A stretch of DNA of 64,000 bases, taken from contig NZ_JXDB01000009.1 in NCBI RefSeq assembly GCF_001281265.1, forward strand, positions 186,001 to 250,000, in the 5' to 3' direction. This DNA comes from Apilactobacillus kunkeei DSM 12361 = ATCC 700308 (GTDB taxonomy: Bacteria; Bacillota; Bacilli; Lactobacillales; Lactobacillaceae). Of this stretch, positions 31,178-40,392 are shown piece after piece (the first letter of the stretch is position 1; each line of letters starts with the position of its first letter). The notes under the pieces are model-generated. The model searched no databases. It was not told the origin of the DNA and worked only from the letters and a program-made list of their open reading frames with translations. A program made the position numbers and the translations under genes.

Positions 31178-33868
31178 CTATTCTTTATCGTCAGATTGGC
31201 CATAAGTCAATTTGATCAATGCTGAGATTAGCATTGGAATGATAAATACTAGGATGATTAATCCAACAATTACCCCAATAGCAACTTGAATTAGAGTTAA
31301 TACTCCTGATGGCATTAGAGCCGCAAAAGTACCACCTAAAATGATAGCTGCTGAGATAACTACCGTACCGATAACGGCACAGGCATGTTGAATTTGTTTT
31401 TCAGGTGTATCGTCAACGCTACCGAATTCACGATATTTCATCATCAAGAAGATACTGTAATCAACACCCAATGCGATTAGCATTACGAAAGTGAAGAATG
31501 GTGTGTTCCAAGTTAGGAACTTTTCACCTAGTACAGCAGAACTAATTAGCTTAGTGATGCTTAGTGATGAAATGTAAGCAATGATTAGAGTACCTAAGAT
31601 GTAGAATGGTTGAAGAATTGATCTGGTAATAACCATTAATGCAATCATAATTCCGATAACCATGATAACTGCAGTTCTCAAGAAGTCGGAACTAGCGATA
31701 TGGTGAGTATCTGAAGTAGTTGCGGTTTGACCACCAATTGCAACCACACTGTGATCTAATGAAGTACCTGAGATATTGTTGTATACCTTAGTTTGTAAGT
31801 TATCAACTTGGTTCATTGCACTTTCAGAATTAGGGTCCTTGTCAAGAACAACAGTAATCTTAGCGGTCTTCTTATCTGCTGATAGGTAAGTGTTAACTGA
31901 ACGCTTAAATGTATCACTCTTTAGAACGCTTTCTGGAATGTTGAATGAATCAGAAGCTTGTGAGTTTGATAGAGAACTTAGGTAAGAATTAGCACTGCCC
32001 ATTCCCTTTTCGATTTTATCTAAACCAACTCCAGCCTTCTTTAGCTTAGCTTGAGTTTCTTTCAATTGAGCGGCTAACGCCTTGGCATTGTCACCGATAC
32101 CTTGGGTGTTTGAAGCAATGCCTTGTAATTGTGATTGTAAACCACTCATTAGTGTTTGTTGCTTAGTTGCGCTTTGTTGTAACAATGCACCTACAATTTG
32201 TAGTTGTGCTTGGCTTAATGGTTGACCCACTGAAGCCATCTTTTGTTGTAGTTGAGTCAATACAGCTTGACCATTGGTGCTACCAGTTTGACTACTCATT
32301 GCTTGAATATTCTTTAGGTATTGGCCAATTGTCATTGCTGATGAACCAATATCTTCCAATGGAGTAGCGTTAAATGATGAGTTCTTAGTACCTTGTTTGA
32401 TGGTGCTAATCCCCTTCTTAGCTGTCTTCATCTTGGAATTTAGTGTTTCTAGTTGGTCGTTTACGTAAAGTTGATTAATTGGCATACCACTTGGTTGAGT
32501 GACTGATGCCACAGTCTTTACGCCAGATTGTTTACCCAATTGTTGGGTTAGTCGATCAATTTCATTCAAGTCTTTTTCGTTATTTAGCTTGTGATCGGAC
32601 TTAATGTAAATAGTTGAAGGTTCAGCAGTACCCTTTGAGAAGTGCTTTTGAACAGTCAATAGTCCTTGTTTAGCAGGAACATTGTTTTGTAGTTCCACAC
32701 TGTTGTCGTAGTTTAGGTTGTTCTTGTAAGCAGCCATGAATGGAACAGTTACAACTAGTACCAAGACGATAGCTGGAATCGCCCACTTGGTTGACTTGTT
32801 TGATAAGAAGCTCCATAGCTTGTTTTCACCTTCACCATCAAAGTTCTTTGATGGCCAGAAGATATTCTTACCTAGAACTGACATAAAGAATGGATTCAAT
32901 GTTACCAATACAAGTAGTAATACGGCAACACCGACAGCTACACCAACGGCTGATTGGTAAATTGAGAACTTAGCTAGTGCTAAGGTTGCAAAACCAATCA
33001 ATACTGATGTACCTGAGTATAGGATGGTCTTTCCGGCAACTTTTCTAGCATCGATAGTTGCTTGAATTTGATCCTTACCCCTGCTCAATTCTTCCTTGAA
33101 TTGGTTGTATAACAAGATGTTGTAATCAGTACCAATACCGAATAGTACAACCACCATGAATACACGAGTGAAGTTTGAAAGTGGGAAACCAAAGTATTGA
33201 ACAAGGTTCATAACAATGCTCAATGAAACGATGAATGAGACACCCACAGTCAATAGTGATACCAATGGCACGATTGGTGATCTAAATACAATAATCAATA
33301 CGATTAGGATAAAGACAGCGGCGATAACTTCAGTCTTTTGAATTCCTTCTTGTGTTGAAACTCTAAAGTCATCGTTTAGGATATCTCCACCTGTAACGTA
33401 AGTCTTCACTCCAGAGGTCTTAACAGCATCCTTAAGTTGGTTGTTAACACTTTGGATTGAACGCTTTTTGGTTACGTTTAATTGCACAATTTCAGTGGTC
33501 TTATCCTTTGAAATTAATTGCTTCTTAGTGGCGTCGTTATCAAATGGTGCAGTTACACCCTTGATACCGTATTCGGACTTGTTGTCCTTTAATTTTTGAA
33601 TCGTAGCATTGATTTTCTTTTGGTCACTTGAAGTGATTTTACTATTACCGTTGTTGAAAACTACAACTGTATCCATGGTATTACTAATACCATGACCCCA
33701 ATGCTTTTGAATGGTTTCAGCGACTTGGCTTTGTGAAGTAGCTGGAATCTTAGTTTGGCCTTTTTGTGCAACTAAGTTAGACATGTTTGGTAAGAAGACT
33801 ACACTTAGGATTACTACAACTAGCCATGCAATCAAGCTACCAGTATACTTCTTAATAAACTTTGGCAT
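31178..33868 (-). CDS. MMPL family RND-type transporter
   Basis: 896 aa. It has the typical MMPL layout: one N-terminal span, an extracytoplasmic domain (residues about 40-180), then six spans (GIGTDYNILLYNQFKEEL). A second, longer extracytoplasmic domain (about 395-700) has a Gln/Ser-rich helical part, followed by six more spans (GVDYSIFLMMKYREFG). The two Asp-Tyr pairs are the proton-relay positions of the family. It exports lipids or drugs, with substrate unknown. GGGGGAG precedes the ATG. It is co-transcribed with the TetR regulator 14 bp upstream, which probably represses it. Confidence 0.9.
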   Translation of the reverse strand: MPKFIKKYTGSLIAWLVVVILSVVFLPNMSNLVAQKGQTKIPATSQSQVAETIQKHWGHGISNTMDTVVVFNNGNSKITSSDQKKINATIQKLKDNKSEYGIKGVTAPFDNDATKKQLISKDKTTEIVQLNVTKKRSIQSVNNQLKDAVKTSGVKTYVTGGDILNDDFRVSTQEGIQKTEVIAAVFILIVLIIVFRSPIVPLVSLLTVGVSFIVSLSIVMNLVQYFGFPLSNFTRVFMVVVLFGIGTDYNILLYNQFKEELSRGKDQIQATIDARKVAGKTILYSGTSVLIGFATLALAKFSIYQSAVGVAVGVAVLLLVLVTLNPFFMSVLGKNIFWPSKNFDGEGENKLWSFLSNKSTKWAIPAIVLVLVVTVPFMAAYKNNLNYDNSVELQNNVPAKQGLLTVQKHFSKGTAEPSTIYIKSDHKLNNEKDLNEIDRLTQQLGKQSGVKTVASVTQPSGMPINQLYVNDQLETLNSKMKTAKKGISTIKQGTKNSSFNATPLEDIGSSAMTIGQYLKNIQAMSSQTGSTNGQAVLTQLQQKMASVGQPLSQAQLQIVGALLQQSATKQQTLMSGLQSQLQGIASNTQGIGDNAKALAAQLKETQAKLKKAGVGLDKIEKGMGSANSYLSSLSNSQASDSFNIPESVLKSDTFKRSVNTYLSADKKTAKITVVLDKDPNSESAMNQVDNLQTKVYNNISGTSLDHSVVAIGGQTATTSDTHHIASSDFLRTAVIMVIGIMIALMVITRSILQPFYILGTLIIAYISSLSITKLISSAVLGEKFLTWNTPFFTFVMLIALGVDYSIFLMMKYREFGSVDDTPEKQIQHACAVIGTVVISAAIILGGTFAALMPSGVLTLIQVAIGVIVGLIILVFIIPMLISALIKLTYGQSDDKE

Positions 33869-33882
33869 TTGAATTCTCCCCC

Positions 33883-34494
33883 TTATTTTTTAATATTAAT
33901 TAAATCTTGAGGCGCTGTTCTTTGCGTCGTCTTAATGATTTCAGCAATTTCACTAGGAGACTCTGGATGGTCTTTACTCATCCAATAAACAACAATACTC
34001 ATCAACCTATCCAAAATGATTTCCATCACATAATCTTTGGGAATTCCTGGGTGGAATTCGATTTCAGAAGGTGCAGCATGAAATGATTTTATGATTACTT
34101 CCTTAAACATCTTCTTAATTTTTCCGATTAAATATGGATCACCGTCCGGGCATAGTAAGGCGGACAATAATTTAGAATTTTGGTAAAAGTAATCAAGTGT
34201 CTTGATTACTAATTCTGATGGAGCATTTTCACTATTCTCAGAAAATGTTTTTAATTCTTCAGGAACAATAGCGTTTAAAATATCTTGAATCTCGTTCAAT
34301 AAACGCGTTTCTGTCTTTGACAATAAATCAAACTTATCTAAATAATGAATGTAAAACGTACCGCGACCAATTCCGGCTGTTCTGGTTAAATCAGTAACAT
34401 TTAAATTATTGAAACCCTTAGTATGAATCAACTCAATTAAGGCTTCAGTAATTTGGGACTTGGTTTGGATGGTTCTACGATCTTGTTTAACCAT
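33883..34494 (-). CDS. TetR/AcrR family regulator of the MMPL transporter
   Basis: 203 aa. The N-terminal helix-turn-helix is LNVTDLTRTAGIGRGTFYIHYLDKFDLL and the C-terminal ligand domain is of the TetR_C_8 type. ATG 34494 follows GAGGGGAG at 8 bp. A TTG 18 bp upstream overlaps that site and is rejected. It is first in an operon with the MMPL gene, the usual arrangement of a local repressor that senses a compound exported by its partner. Confidence 0.87.
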   Translation of the reverse strand: MVKQDRRTIQTKSQITEALIELIHTKGFNNLNVTDLTRTAGIGRGTFYIHYLDKFDLLSKTETRLLNEIQDILNAIVPEELKTFSENSENAPSELVIKTLDYFYQNSKLLSALLCPDGDPYLIGKIKKMFKEVIIKSFHAAPSEIEFHPGIPKDYVMEIILDRLMSIVVYWMSKDHPESPSEIAEIIKTTQRTAPQDLINIKK

Positions 34495-34545
34495 ACCTAC
34501 GTCTCCCCTCAAAAATCACTTTATCTAATAATTCAATTACATTAT

Positions 34546-34580
34546 AAAAACAACGTGCTGAGAAAGTCAACACGTTGTTC
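34546..34580 (-). terminator. Terminator after the third EamA gene
   Basis: Minus-strand AACAACGTG/CACGTTGTT stem with a 13-nt loop and TTTT. Confidence 0.8.
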
Positions 34581-34596
34581 ATTATCTTTTTTATTT

Positions 34597-35508
34597 TTAT
34601 TCGCTTTTATTTCCTAAAGCCAATATAAATACTGTACTTAAAACTAAAATCCCACCAATAACTTCTGCACCGTTAAAAGATGTATTAAGGAAAACAACAG
34701 CACCAATGGTAGCTGATAGTGGTTCAAACGTATCAAGCATCCCTGCCACTGTAGGTGAAACAAATTTCAAACTGTTGATGAAACAAATAAATGACATCAT
34801 TGTTCCAAAGAAGACGATGAATCCGACTCCTAATACTGTTCCAAGAGTCAGTTTAGGAACATCGACCCAGAAAGGATGAACAAAAGTAAAGATAATACCA
34901 CCGACTAGCATTGCCCATCCGACTACTACTAGTGTTGAAAAACGCTTCAATAGGTTTACAGGCAGCATGGTTTGAATTGCACCAGCTAAAGCTAACAATA
35001 GTCCCGCAGTTAATGCAGGAGTTGAAATAGCTAGCTGGGTTAAATGCCCTTTTGTAACTAACAACCATGTTCCGATTAGGGCAACCAACACGGCGGTTGC
35101 TTCGTACTTATTAGGCAGCTGATGATAAAAGATGGCGGTAAAGATAACAATTAGTACCGTTCCCAAGCTTTGTAGCACCGTTGCTGTTCCGGCGTTACTT
35201 AGGTTAACTGTCACTAGGTATAAGTATTGCACAGCAGCTAGACCAAATACGGCATAGGCAGCAAATACCCCCAAATTCTTTGGTTTCCTCCAAAGATCCA
35301 TTACTGGTTCTTTTTTAACGAAGTTAGTGAATAAGAGAATCACAATTCCTGAAATACCCATCTTAATTCCCATTAACCATTCAGGTGATAGGTTATTATC
35401 TTGGAATAAAAATTGTGATACAGGACCTTGAATCCCCCAAAGAATCGCCCCAGTCACGGCAAGAATTCCACCGATTAATCTCTTTTGAGCTTGTGTCTTA
35501 TTTTCCAA
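34597..35508 (-). CDS. DMT family transporter (EamA repeat protein), copy C
   Basis: 303 aa, ten spans, two EamA repeats (GGILAVTGAILWGIQGPVSQ and LLLALAGAIQTMLPV). It is more distant from the tandem copies at 26346 and 27440 but of the same subfamily (VGWAMLVGGIIFTFVHPFW). A longer frame opens at 35580, but that is upstream of the promoter. TTG 35508 follows TGGAG at 7-8 bp and gives the family N-terminus. It is a single gene with its own promoter and terminator. Confidence 0.85.
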   Translation of the reverse strand: MENKTQAQKRLIGGILAVTGAILWGIQGPVSQFLFQDNNLSPEWLMGIKMGISGIVILLFTNFVKKEPVMDLWRKPKNLGVFAAYAVFGLAAVQYLYLVTVNLSNAGTATVLQSLGTVLIVIFTAIFYHQLPNKYEATAVLVALIGTWLLVTKGHLTQLAISTPALTAGLLLALAGAIQTMLPVNLLKRFSTLVVVGWAMLVGGIIFTFVHPFWVDVPKLTLGTVLGVGFIVFFGTMMSFICFINSLKFVSPTVAGMLDTFEPLSATIGAVVFLNTSFNGAEVIGGILVLSTVFILALGNKSE

Positions 35509-35541
35509 TCCAATTCTCCATTTCTCTAGTTGTTTAATACC

Positions 35542-35571
35542 ATTATAGGACAAAAGAAAAAGCGTTGTCAT
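35542..35571 (-). promoter_or_regulatory. Promoter of EamA copy C, overlapping the aldo/keto reductase terminator
   Basis: Minus-strand TATAAT (35542-35547) with TGACAA 17 bp upstream (35565-35570). That -35 is embedded in one arm of the preceding terminator. Confidence 0.6.
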
Positions 35572-35591
35572 TAAAGACAACGCTTTTTTCT
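35556..35591 (-). terminator. Terminator of the aldo/keto reductase gene
   Basis: AAAAAGCGTTGTC/GACAACGCTTTTT hairpin with a 6-nt loop. Confidence 0.88.
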
Positions 35592-35608
35592 AAATAGTTA
35601 GTATCTAA

Positions 35609-36517
35609 CTAGTCTTTGTAGTTAGCAGGAGAATCATCCCACTTATCTACAGTATCTGTCATTTTACCGGTAGTGTGCCATTCAAAATCAGGGTACCATA
35701 AACTACGCTTTTGCTTGTCGATACCTTCAATGGCCTTCATATCATCTTCTGATAACTTGAAATCAAAGATATCAGAATTTTGAATAATTCTTTCTTCATG
35801 TGATGACTTAGGAATAGTTACTACACCTTTTTGCCAATCCCAACGAAGAATTACTTGAGCAACTGACTTGTTGTACTTGTCAGCAATCTTCTTAATTGCT
35901 TCGTTAGATAAGGCTTCCCCACCACCAAGTGGTGACCATGCTTCTAGTTGAATTCCAGCGTGGTTATTGAATTCAAGAATTTCTTTTTCTTGGTTCACCG
36001 GATTAAATTCCATTTGGTTAACGGCAGGAACGATATCACTGTGGTCTAGTAGGTTTTGTAATCTTTCGTTATCGAAGTTTGAAATCCCGATAGCTCTGAT
36101 TTTACCTTGACGGTATAGTTCTTCCATTGCTTTCCAAGTATCAATGTACTTGCCATCAACTGGCCAGTGCATCAAGTATAGGTCGATGTAAGTTAAATCA
36201 AGACGTTTTAATGTACCATTTAAGGCATTGATTGTACTTTCATAACCTTGATCACCATTAAATAATTTAGTTGTAATAAATAAATCTTTACGGTTTTGTC
36301 CGGTTGCAGCTAAACCTTCTTTAATTCCTTCACCAACACCAGTTTCGTTACCATATTGCTTTGCTGTATCAATTAAATGGTAACCCTTGATGATTGATTC
36401 CTTAACTGATTCTTTAGCACTTGTATTATCTGTCTTCCAAACACCTAAACCAAGACGTGGCATTTCAACGCCATTGTTTAGAGTGGTTGTTTCTTCAAGT
36501 CCTTCTAATCTGTTCAT
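35609..36517 (-). CDS. Aldo/keto reductase
   Basis: 302 aa TIM barrel. The catalytic tetrad is Asp in LIDTAKQYG with Tyr in the same motif, Lys in ITTKLF, and His in YLMHWPVDG. The C-terminal NADPH site is IPKSSHEERI. It reduces aldehydes and ketones with NADPH in the cytosol. The tail (DFEWHTTGKMTDTVDKWDD) is longer than minimal AKRs. AGGAGG precedes the ATG. It is a single gene downstream of galE. Confidence 0.92.
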   Translation of the reverse strand: MNRLEGLEETTTLNNGVEMPRLGLGVWKTDNTSAKESVKESIIKGYHLIDTAKQYGNETGVGEGIKEGLAATGQNRKDLFITTKLFNGDQGYESTINALNGTLKRLDLTYIDLYLMHWPVDGKYIDTWKAMEELYRQGKIRAIGISNFDNERLQNLLDHSDIVPAVNQMEFNPVNQEKEILEFNNHAGIQLEAWSPLGGGEALSNEAIKKIADKYNKSVAQVILRWDWQKGVVTIPKSSHEERIIQNSDIFDFKLSEDDMKAIEGIDKQKRSLWYPDFEWHTTGKMTDTVDKWDDSPANYKD

Positions 36518-36619
36518 AGAAAATTCAGCCTCCTATTTCTTAATTTCTACTTAATGGTAAAGCTCATAGATGTGATTTTCAAGAAAAAAGAAATGATTAT
36601 AATCAAATATAATTAAATA

Positions 36620-37609
36620 TTAATCTTCGTATCCGTGTGGGTGCTTTTGAGTCCAAGTCCATGCACTAGCGATGATATCTTCAACGTTGTCATGTTGTGG
36701 TTTCCATCCTAGTATTTCACGGGCCTTAGTCGAGTCAGCAACTAAGGTACTTGGGTCACCGGATCTTCTTGGTGCATCTTCGGCAGGAATTTCCTTACCA
36801 GTTACCTTACGAGCAGTTTCTAGCATTTCTCTATTTGAAAAGCCAGTTGATGAACCTAGATTAAATGCTTCTGAGTCTCCACCCTTCATCAATCTGTCTA
36901 GGGCTAGGATATGAGCATCTGCTAGATCGACAACATGGACATAGTCACGGACGTTAGTACCATCCTTGGTAGGGTAGTCAGTACCAAAGATTTGTAGTTT
37001 ATCACGAGTACCTTGAGCAACTTGTAAAATGATTGGGATTAAATGAGTTTCTGGACCATGGTCTTCACCAATTGATCCATCCATCTTAGCCCCACCAACG
37101 TTGAAGTAACGTAAAGCGGTGTACTTGATGCCATAGGCAACGTCAGCCCACTTCATCATCTTTTCCATCATTAACTTACTTTCACCATAAGGATTGGTAG
37201 GTACTTGAGAATCTGTCTCCTTAACGGGAATGCTTTCAGGTTCTCCGTAAGTCGCAGCGGTAGAAGAGAAGATAATGTTATTAACGTTATGTCTTTGCAT
37301 TGCTTCTAATAGAGTAATCATTCCACCAGTGTTGTTATCAAAGTACTTCAATGGTTTTTCCATTGATTCTGGAACGATAGAATTAGCGGCAAAATGGATA
37401 ATTCCATCAATCTTTTCGTTTTCGAAGATTTTGTCTAGGAAGTCCGCATCTCTGATGTCTCCTTCGTAGAACTTTGCGTTTTTGTTGACACTAGCTAAGT
37501 GTCCGGTTGCCAGGTTATCTGCAACAACAGCATCGTAACCTTTTTCAATTAAACGATCCACGGTGTGAGAACCAATGTAACCGGCCCCACCTGGTACTAA
37601 AATTGCCAT
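36620..37609 (-). CDS. galE: UDP-glucose 4-epimerase
   Basis: 329 aa, extended SDR. It has the NAD-binding [11 protein letters not shown], the catalytic Ser/Thr in FSSTAATYG, and YxxxK in YGESKLMME. It interconverts UDP-glucose and UDP-galactose for galactose use and envelope sugars. AAGGAGC precedes the ATG. It stands alone, away from other gal genes, with its own promoter. No clear terminator follows. Confidence 0.95.
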   Translation of the reverse strand: MAILVPGGAGYIGSHTVDRLIEKGYDAVVADNLATGHLASVNKNAKFYEGDIRDADFLDKIFENEKIDGIIHFAANSIVPESMEKPLKYFDNNTGGMITLLEAMQRHNVNNIIFSSTAATYGEPESIPVKETDSQVPTNPYGESKLMMEKMMKWADVAYGIKYTALRYFNVGGAKMDGSIGEDHGPETHLIPIILQVAQGTRDKLQIFGTDYPTKDGTNVRDYVHVVDLADAHILALDRLMKGGDSEAFNLGSSTGFSNREMLETARKVTGKEIPAEDAPRRSGDPSTLVADSTKAREILGWKPQHDNVEDIIASAWTWTQKHPHGYED

Positions 37610-37643
37610 ATAAGAATGCTCCTTTTAAATTGCTTACATCTTC

Positions 37644-37672
37644 ATTATCAATCAGAAACATTAAAAATTCAA
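37644..37672 (-). promoter_or_regulatory. Promoter of galE
   Basis: Minus-strand TTGAAT (37667-37672), 17 bp, GATAAT (37644-37649). Confidence 0.6.
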
Positions 37673-37685
37673 TAAATTCCATAAA

Positions 37686-37715
37686 AAAAGACGCGGTAGC
37701 ATACCGCGTCTTTTA
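37686..37715. terminator. Terminator after fabF
   Basis: AAAAGACGCGGT/ACCGCGTCTTTT hairpin with an AGCAT loop and flanking A/T runs, 10 bp after the fabF stop. Confidence 0.92.
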
Positions 37716-37724
37716 ATTATTTTA

Positions 37725-38963
37725 TTAGTCGTTTTCGTACTTCTTGAATACAAGAACTGCGTTGTGACCACCAAAACCAAATGAGTTTGAAATTTCGTAG
37801 TTAACTGGCGACTTCTTGTTGTCTTCGTTTACTAGTTCTACTTCAACTTCTGGATCGATGTTCTTAACACCGTAGTTAACTGGCATTTGTTGACGTTGTA
37901 ATGCACCAACCATGATAACAGCTTCTAGTGAACCTGCAGCACCTAGAGCATGACCAGTCATACCCTTTGTACTACTTACCTTGATGTGGTCATTGTCAGC
38001 AAATACTTTCTTAATAGCTTGTGATTCAGCTGAATCATTAGCATGAGTACTTGTTCCGTGAGCGTTAACGTAGTCAACGTCCTTAGGATCAACGTTAGCA
38101 TCCTTAAGAGCTAACTTCATAGCATCAACAGCACCTGAACCGTCAGGTCTTGGGGCAGTTAAGTGGTAAGCATCTGAGTTGGTACCATAACCAACAACTT
38201 CGGCTAAGATGTTAGCACCACGAGCCTTAGCATGTTCTAGTTCTTCAAGAACTAAGGTACCGGCACCTTCACCCATAACGAATCCATTTCTATCCTTATC
38301 GAATGGAATTGAACCACCTTCAACAGTTTCTGAAGTTGAAAGAGCAGATAGTGCAGCGAAACCTGCAATACCTAATTCGTTAACTGAAGCTTCTGAACCA
38401 CCAGTAATCATCATCTTAGCTTTACCAAAACGAATGTAGTCAAAAGCATCACCAATAGCGTTAGTACCTGATGAACAAGCAGTAACGATTGCTTGAGAAG
38501 TGTTTCTAGCATTTAGGTTAATTGAAATGTTACCAGCAGCCATGTTAATGATTGAGTTAGGAACGAAGAATGGAGATACACGACCCGGACCCTTCTTTGA
38601 CATCTTGATTGCTTGTTCTTGGATAGTTGTTAAACCACCAATACCAGAACCATAGATAACACCTAATTCATCTGGATCAAATTCGCCTTCTTTTAGGCCA
38701 GCTTGTTCCATGGCTTCATAAGCTGAGTATAGAGCGTAACGTGAGAAGTCATCCATACGTTTTGAGATCTTCTTATCGATACGTTTTAGTGGATCAAAAT
38801 CTTTAACTTCAGCAGCTAAAGTAACACCAGTTTCTGAAGCATCAAACTTTGAAATTGGAGCAATACCTGTCTTTGAAGCAAAAATATTGTCTAAGAATGT
38901 GTTAGCGTCGTTACCCAAAGGACTAACGGCACCAATACCTGTAATTACAACACGCTTTTCCAT
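37725..38963 (-). CDS. fabF: Beta-ketoacyl-ACP synthase II
   Basis: 412 aa. The Cys-His-His triad is in VTACSSGTNAIGDA, NAHGTSTHAND and GMTGHALGAAG. It elongates acyl-ACP with malonyl-ACP in fatty acid synthesis. It lies 13 bp after fabZ, with AAGGAGG, in a two-gene unit separated from the main fab/acc cluster. In related lactobacilli fabF usually sits between fabG and accB. That position is empty here. Confidence 0.95.
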   Translation of the reverse strand: MEKRVVITGIGAVSPLGNDANTFLDNIFASKTGIAPISKFDASETGVTLAAEVKDFDPLKRIDKKISKRMDDFSRYALYSAYEAMEQAGLKEGEFDPDELGVIYGSGIGGLTTIQEQAIKMSKKGPGRVSPFFVPNSIINMAAGNISINLNARNTSQAIVTACSSGTNAIGDAFDYIRFGKAKMMITGGSEASVNELGIAGFAALSALSTSETVEGGSIPFDKDRNGFVMGEGAGTLVLEELEHAKARGANILAEVVGYGTNSDAYHLTAPRPDGSGAVDAMKLALKDANVDPKDVDYVNAHGTSTHANDSAESQAIKKVFADNDHIKVSSTKGMTGHALGAAGSLEAVIMVGALQRQQMPVNYGVKNIDPEVEVELVNEDNKKSPVNYEISNSFGFGGHNAVLVFKKYEND

Positions 38964-38976
38964 AGAGTTATCCTCC

Positions 38977-39420
38977 TTATTTACGTTTTACGTCTGGAAC
39001 GATAAATGTTAGTTGAGCTGAACAAGCTTTCTTGTCGCCAACGTAAGCAGTACAGTCAACTTGTCCCATGTTCTTCTTTTGTTTACCCATAGTAACTTCG
39101 AAACGTACAACGTCACCAGGTTTAACCATCTTTCTAAACTTAGCACCCTTGATTTCACCAAGGTAAGCAGTCTTATCCTTGTATTGTTCACTCTTCAAAA
39201 TAAGAATTGAAGCAGTTTGAGCCATAGTTTCGATGATTAAAACACCAGGCATAACCGGGTTTCCAGGGAAGTGACCTTGGAAATAGTTTTCGTTGATAGT
39301 AACGTTCTTGGTAGCAACTACCTTTTCACCGGGAATTAATTCATCAACCTTATCGATGTATAGAATTGGGTATCTGTTTGGAATTAAATCCATAATTTCT
39401 GTTGTATTTAAAACACTCAC
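38977..39420 (-). CDS. fabZ: 3-hydroxyacyl-ACP dehydratase FabZ
   Basis: 147 aa hot-dog fold. The catalytic His is in GHFPGNPVMPG and the Glu in IIETMAQ. It dehydrates 3-hydroxyacyl-ACP. The start is GTG 39420, with GAGGAG 8 bp upstream. A GTG 9 bp further up overlaps the site and is rejected. It precedes fabF. It is the canonical FabZ of the window, whereas the protein at 44162 is divergent. Confidence 0.93.
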   Translation of the reverse strand: MSVLNTTEIMDLIPNRYPILYIDKVDELIPGEKVVATKNVTINENYFQGHFPGNPVMPGVLIIETMAQTASILILKSEQYKDKTAYLGEIKGAKFRKMVKPGDVVRFEVTMGKQKKNMGQVDCTAYVGDKKACSAQLTFIVPDVKRK

Positions 39421-39789
39421 AATAAGCACTCCTCATGTATAATTCAAAATTTTAACAATTAAACGTCTTTTATTAATCTAATTTATGATCCTAATCCAAT
39501 AGGATTATTGATTACTTCTTCATCTAGTTTTGATATCTAGATGAACTAATCAACATAAATAAGTTTAACAATTGCCATACTAAGTTACAACGTACAAGAC
39601 TCTTTTTATTACTTAAAATAAATAAAACGTTGTCATAGCAGTGTTTTACGTATATATCCTTATGTGACACATGGTTGAATGTATATCTATTTTGCCGTTT
39701 TTTTCATTAGAAATCATCTAATTATCATGATTTGATTCGTTTAATGTTTGAACATCCCATTACCCCGGAAAATCATTTAACGGCAGATA
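39421..39789. other. Long intergenic region before fabZ-fabF with inverted repeats
   Basis: No reading frame is convincing. It contains a CATCTAG/CTAGATG inverted repeat with a 9-nt spacer (39521-39543) and an ATCCTA/TAGGAT repeat (39488-39505). AT-rich sequence that must hold the fabZ-fabF promoter makes up the rest. No strong T-run terminator is visible for the upstream fab/acc operon. Confidence 0.5.
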
Positions 39790-40392
39790 TTAATCCTCAT
39801 ATGTAGCAAGGGTTCCAACGTAACCATCAGCTACCTCAATATCGGTTAATTTAATTTTACGATCTAATCGTTTAGCAGATTTTTTGGTATCAACATCGAT
39901 GTCGACACTCTTAACCTTACCGGATAAACCAGTACCGACTAATTTTAATGCTGCTTCTTTGATTGTCCATAACTTAAGGGTTTCATCCCCTTCTACTGAT
40001 TCGTTTAGATTACTTAAGTAATTTAGTTCATTATCAGTAAATGCACGAGTAATTCGTTTGTAAGTGTATGGACGCAACTTCTCAATGTCTACTCCAACCT
40101 CTTCATCAGAAACCGCTAAGATTACTAAATCATATGAGTTTGAAATATTATATTGAAATTGATTTGATTTTAGAAATGGTTTCCCATGATTACCATAATA
40201 GAATAGGTCGCCATGCAGTAATTCATCAATACTAATTCCCATGTAATCTGCCAGCATCAAGTTACCAACAATCGCTTGACGTTTGTTATACTTCGTAAAA
40301 TCAACATCAGCCTTTTTGAAGATTTCTTGGTACTTTGGATTTTGAATAGAATCGATAAAAATTTCTGTGTTATTAAGCAAGTAAATGAACAC
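39790..40392 (-). CDS. 4'-phosphopantetheinyl transferase (Sfp/AcpT type)
   Basis: 200 aa. It has the magnesium-binding VGVDIEKLRPY and the WTIKEAALKLVGTGLSG motif. It converts apo- to holo-acyl carrier protein, which fits its place at the end of the fab/acc operon with acpP. It overlaps fabI by about 20 bp. The start is either GTG 40392 or TTG 40380. The second lies at a better distance from AAGGG within the fabI 3' end. Confidence 0.88.
   Translation of the reverse strand: MFIYLLNNTEIFIDSIQNPKYQEIFKKADVDFTKYNKRQAIVGNLMLADYMGISIDELLHGDLFYYGNHGKPFLKSNQFQYNISNSYDLVILAVSDEEVGVDIEKLRPYTYKRITRAFTDNELNYLSNLNESVEGDETLKLWTIKEAALKLVGTGLSGKVKSVDIDVDTKKSAKRLDRKIKLTDIEVADGYVGTLATYED

Noticed and set aside
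39488-39543. Inverted repeats before fabZ-fabF as a terminator of the fab/acc operon
   Set aside because: No T-run follows either repeat, so a terminator call is not supported. An operator role remains possible.
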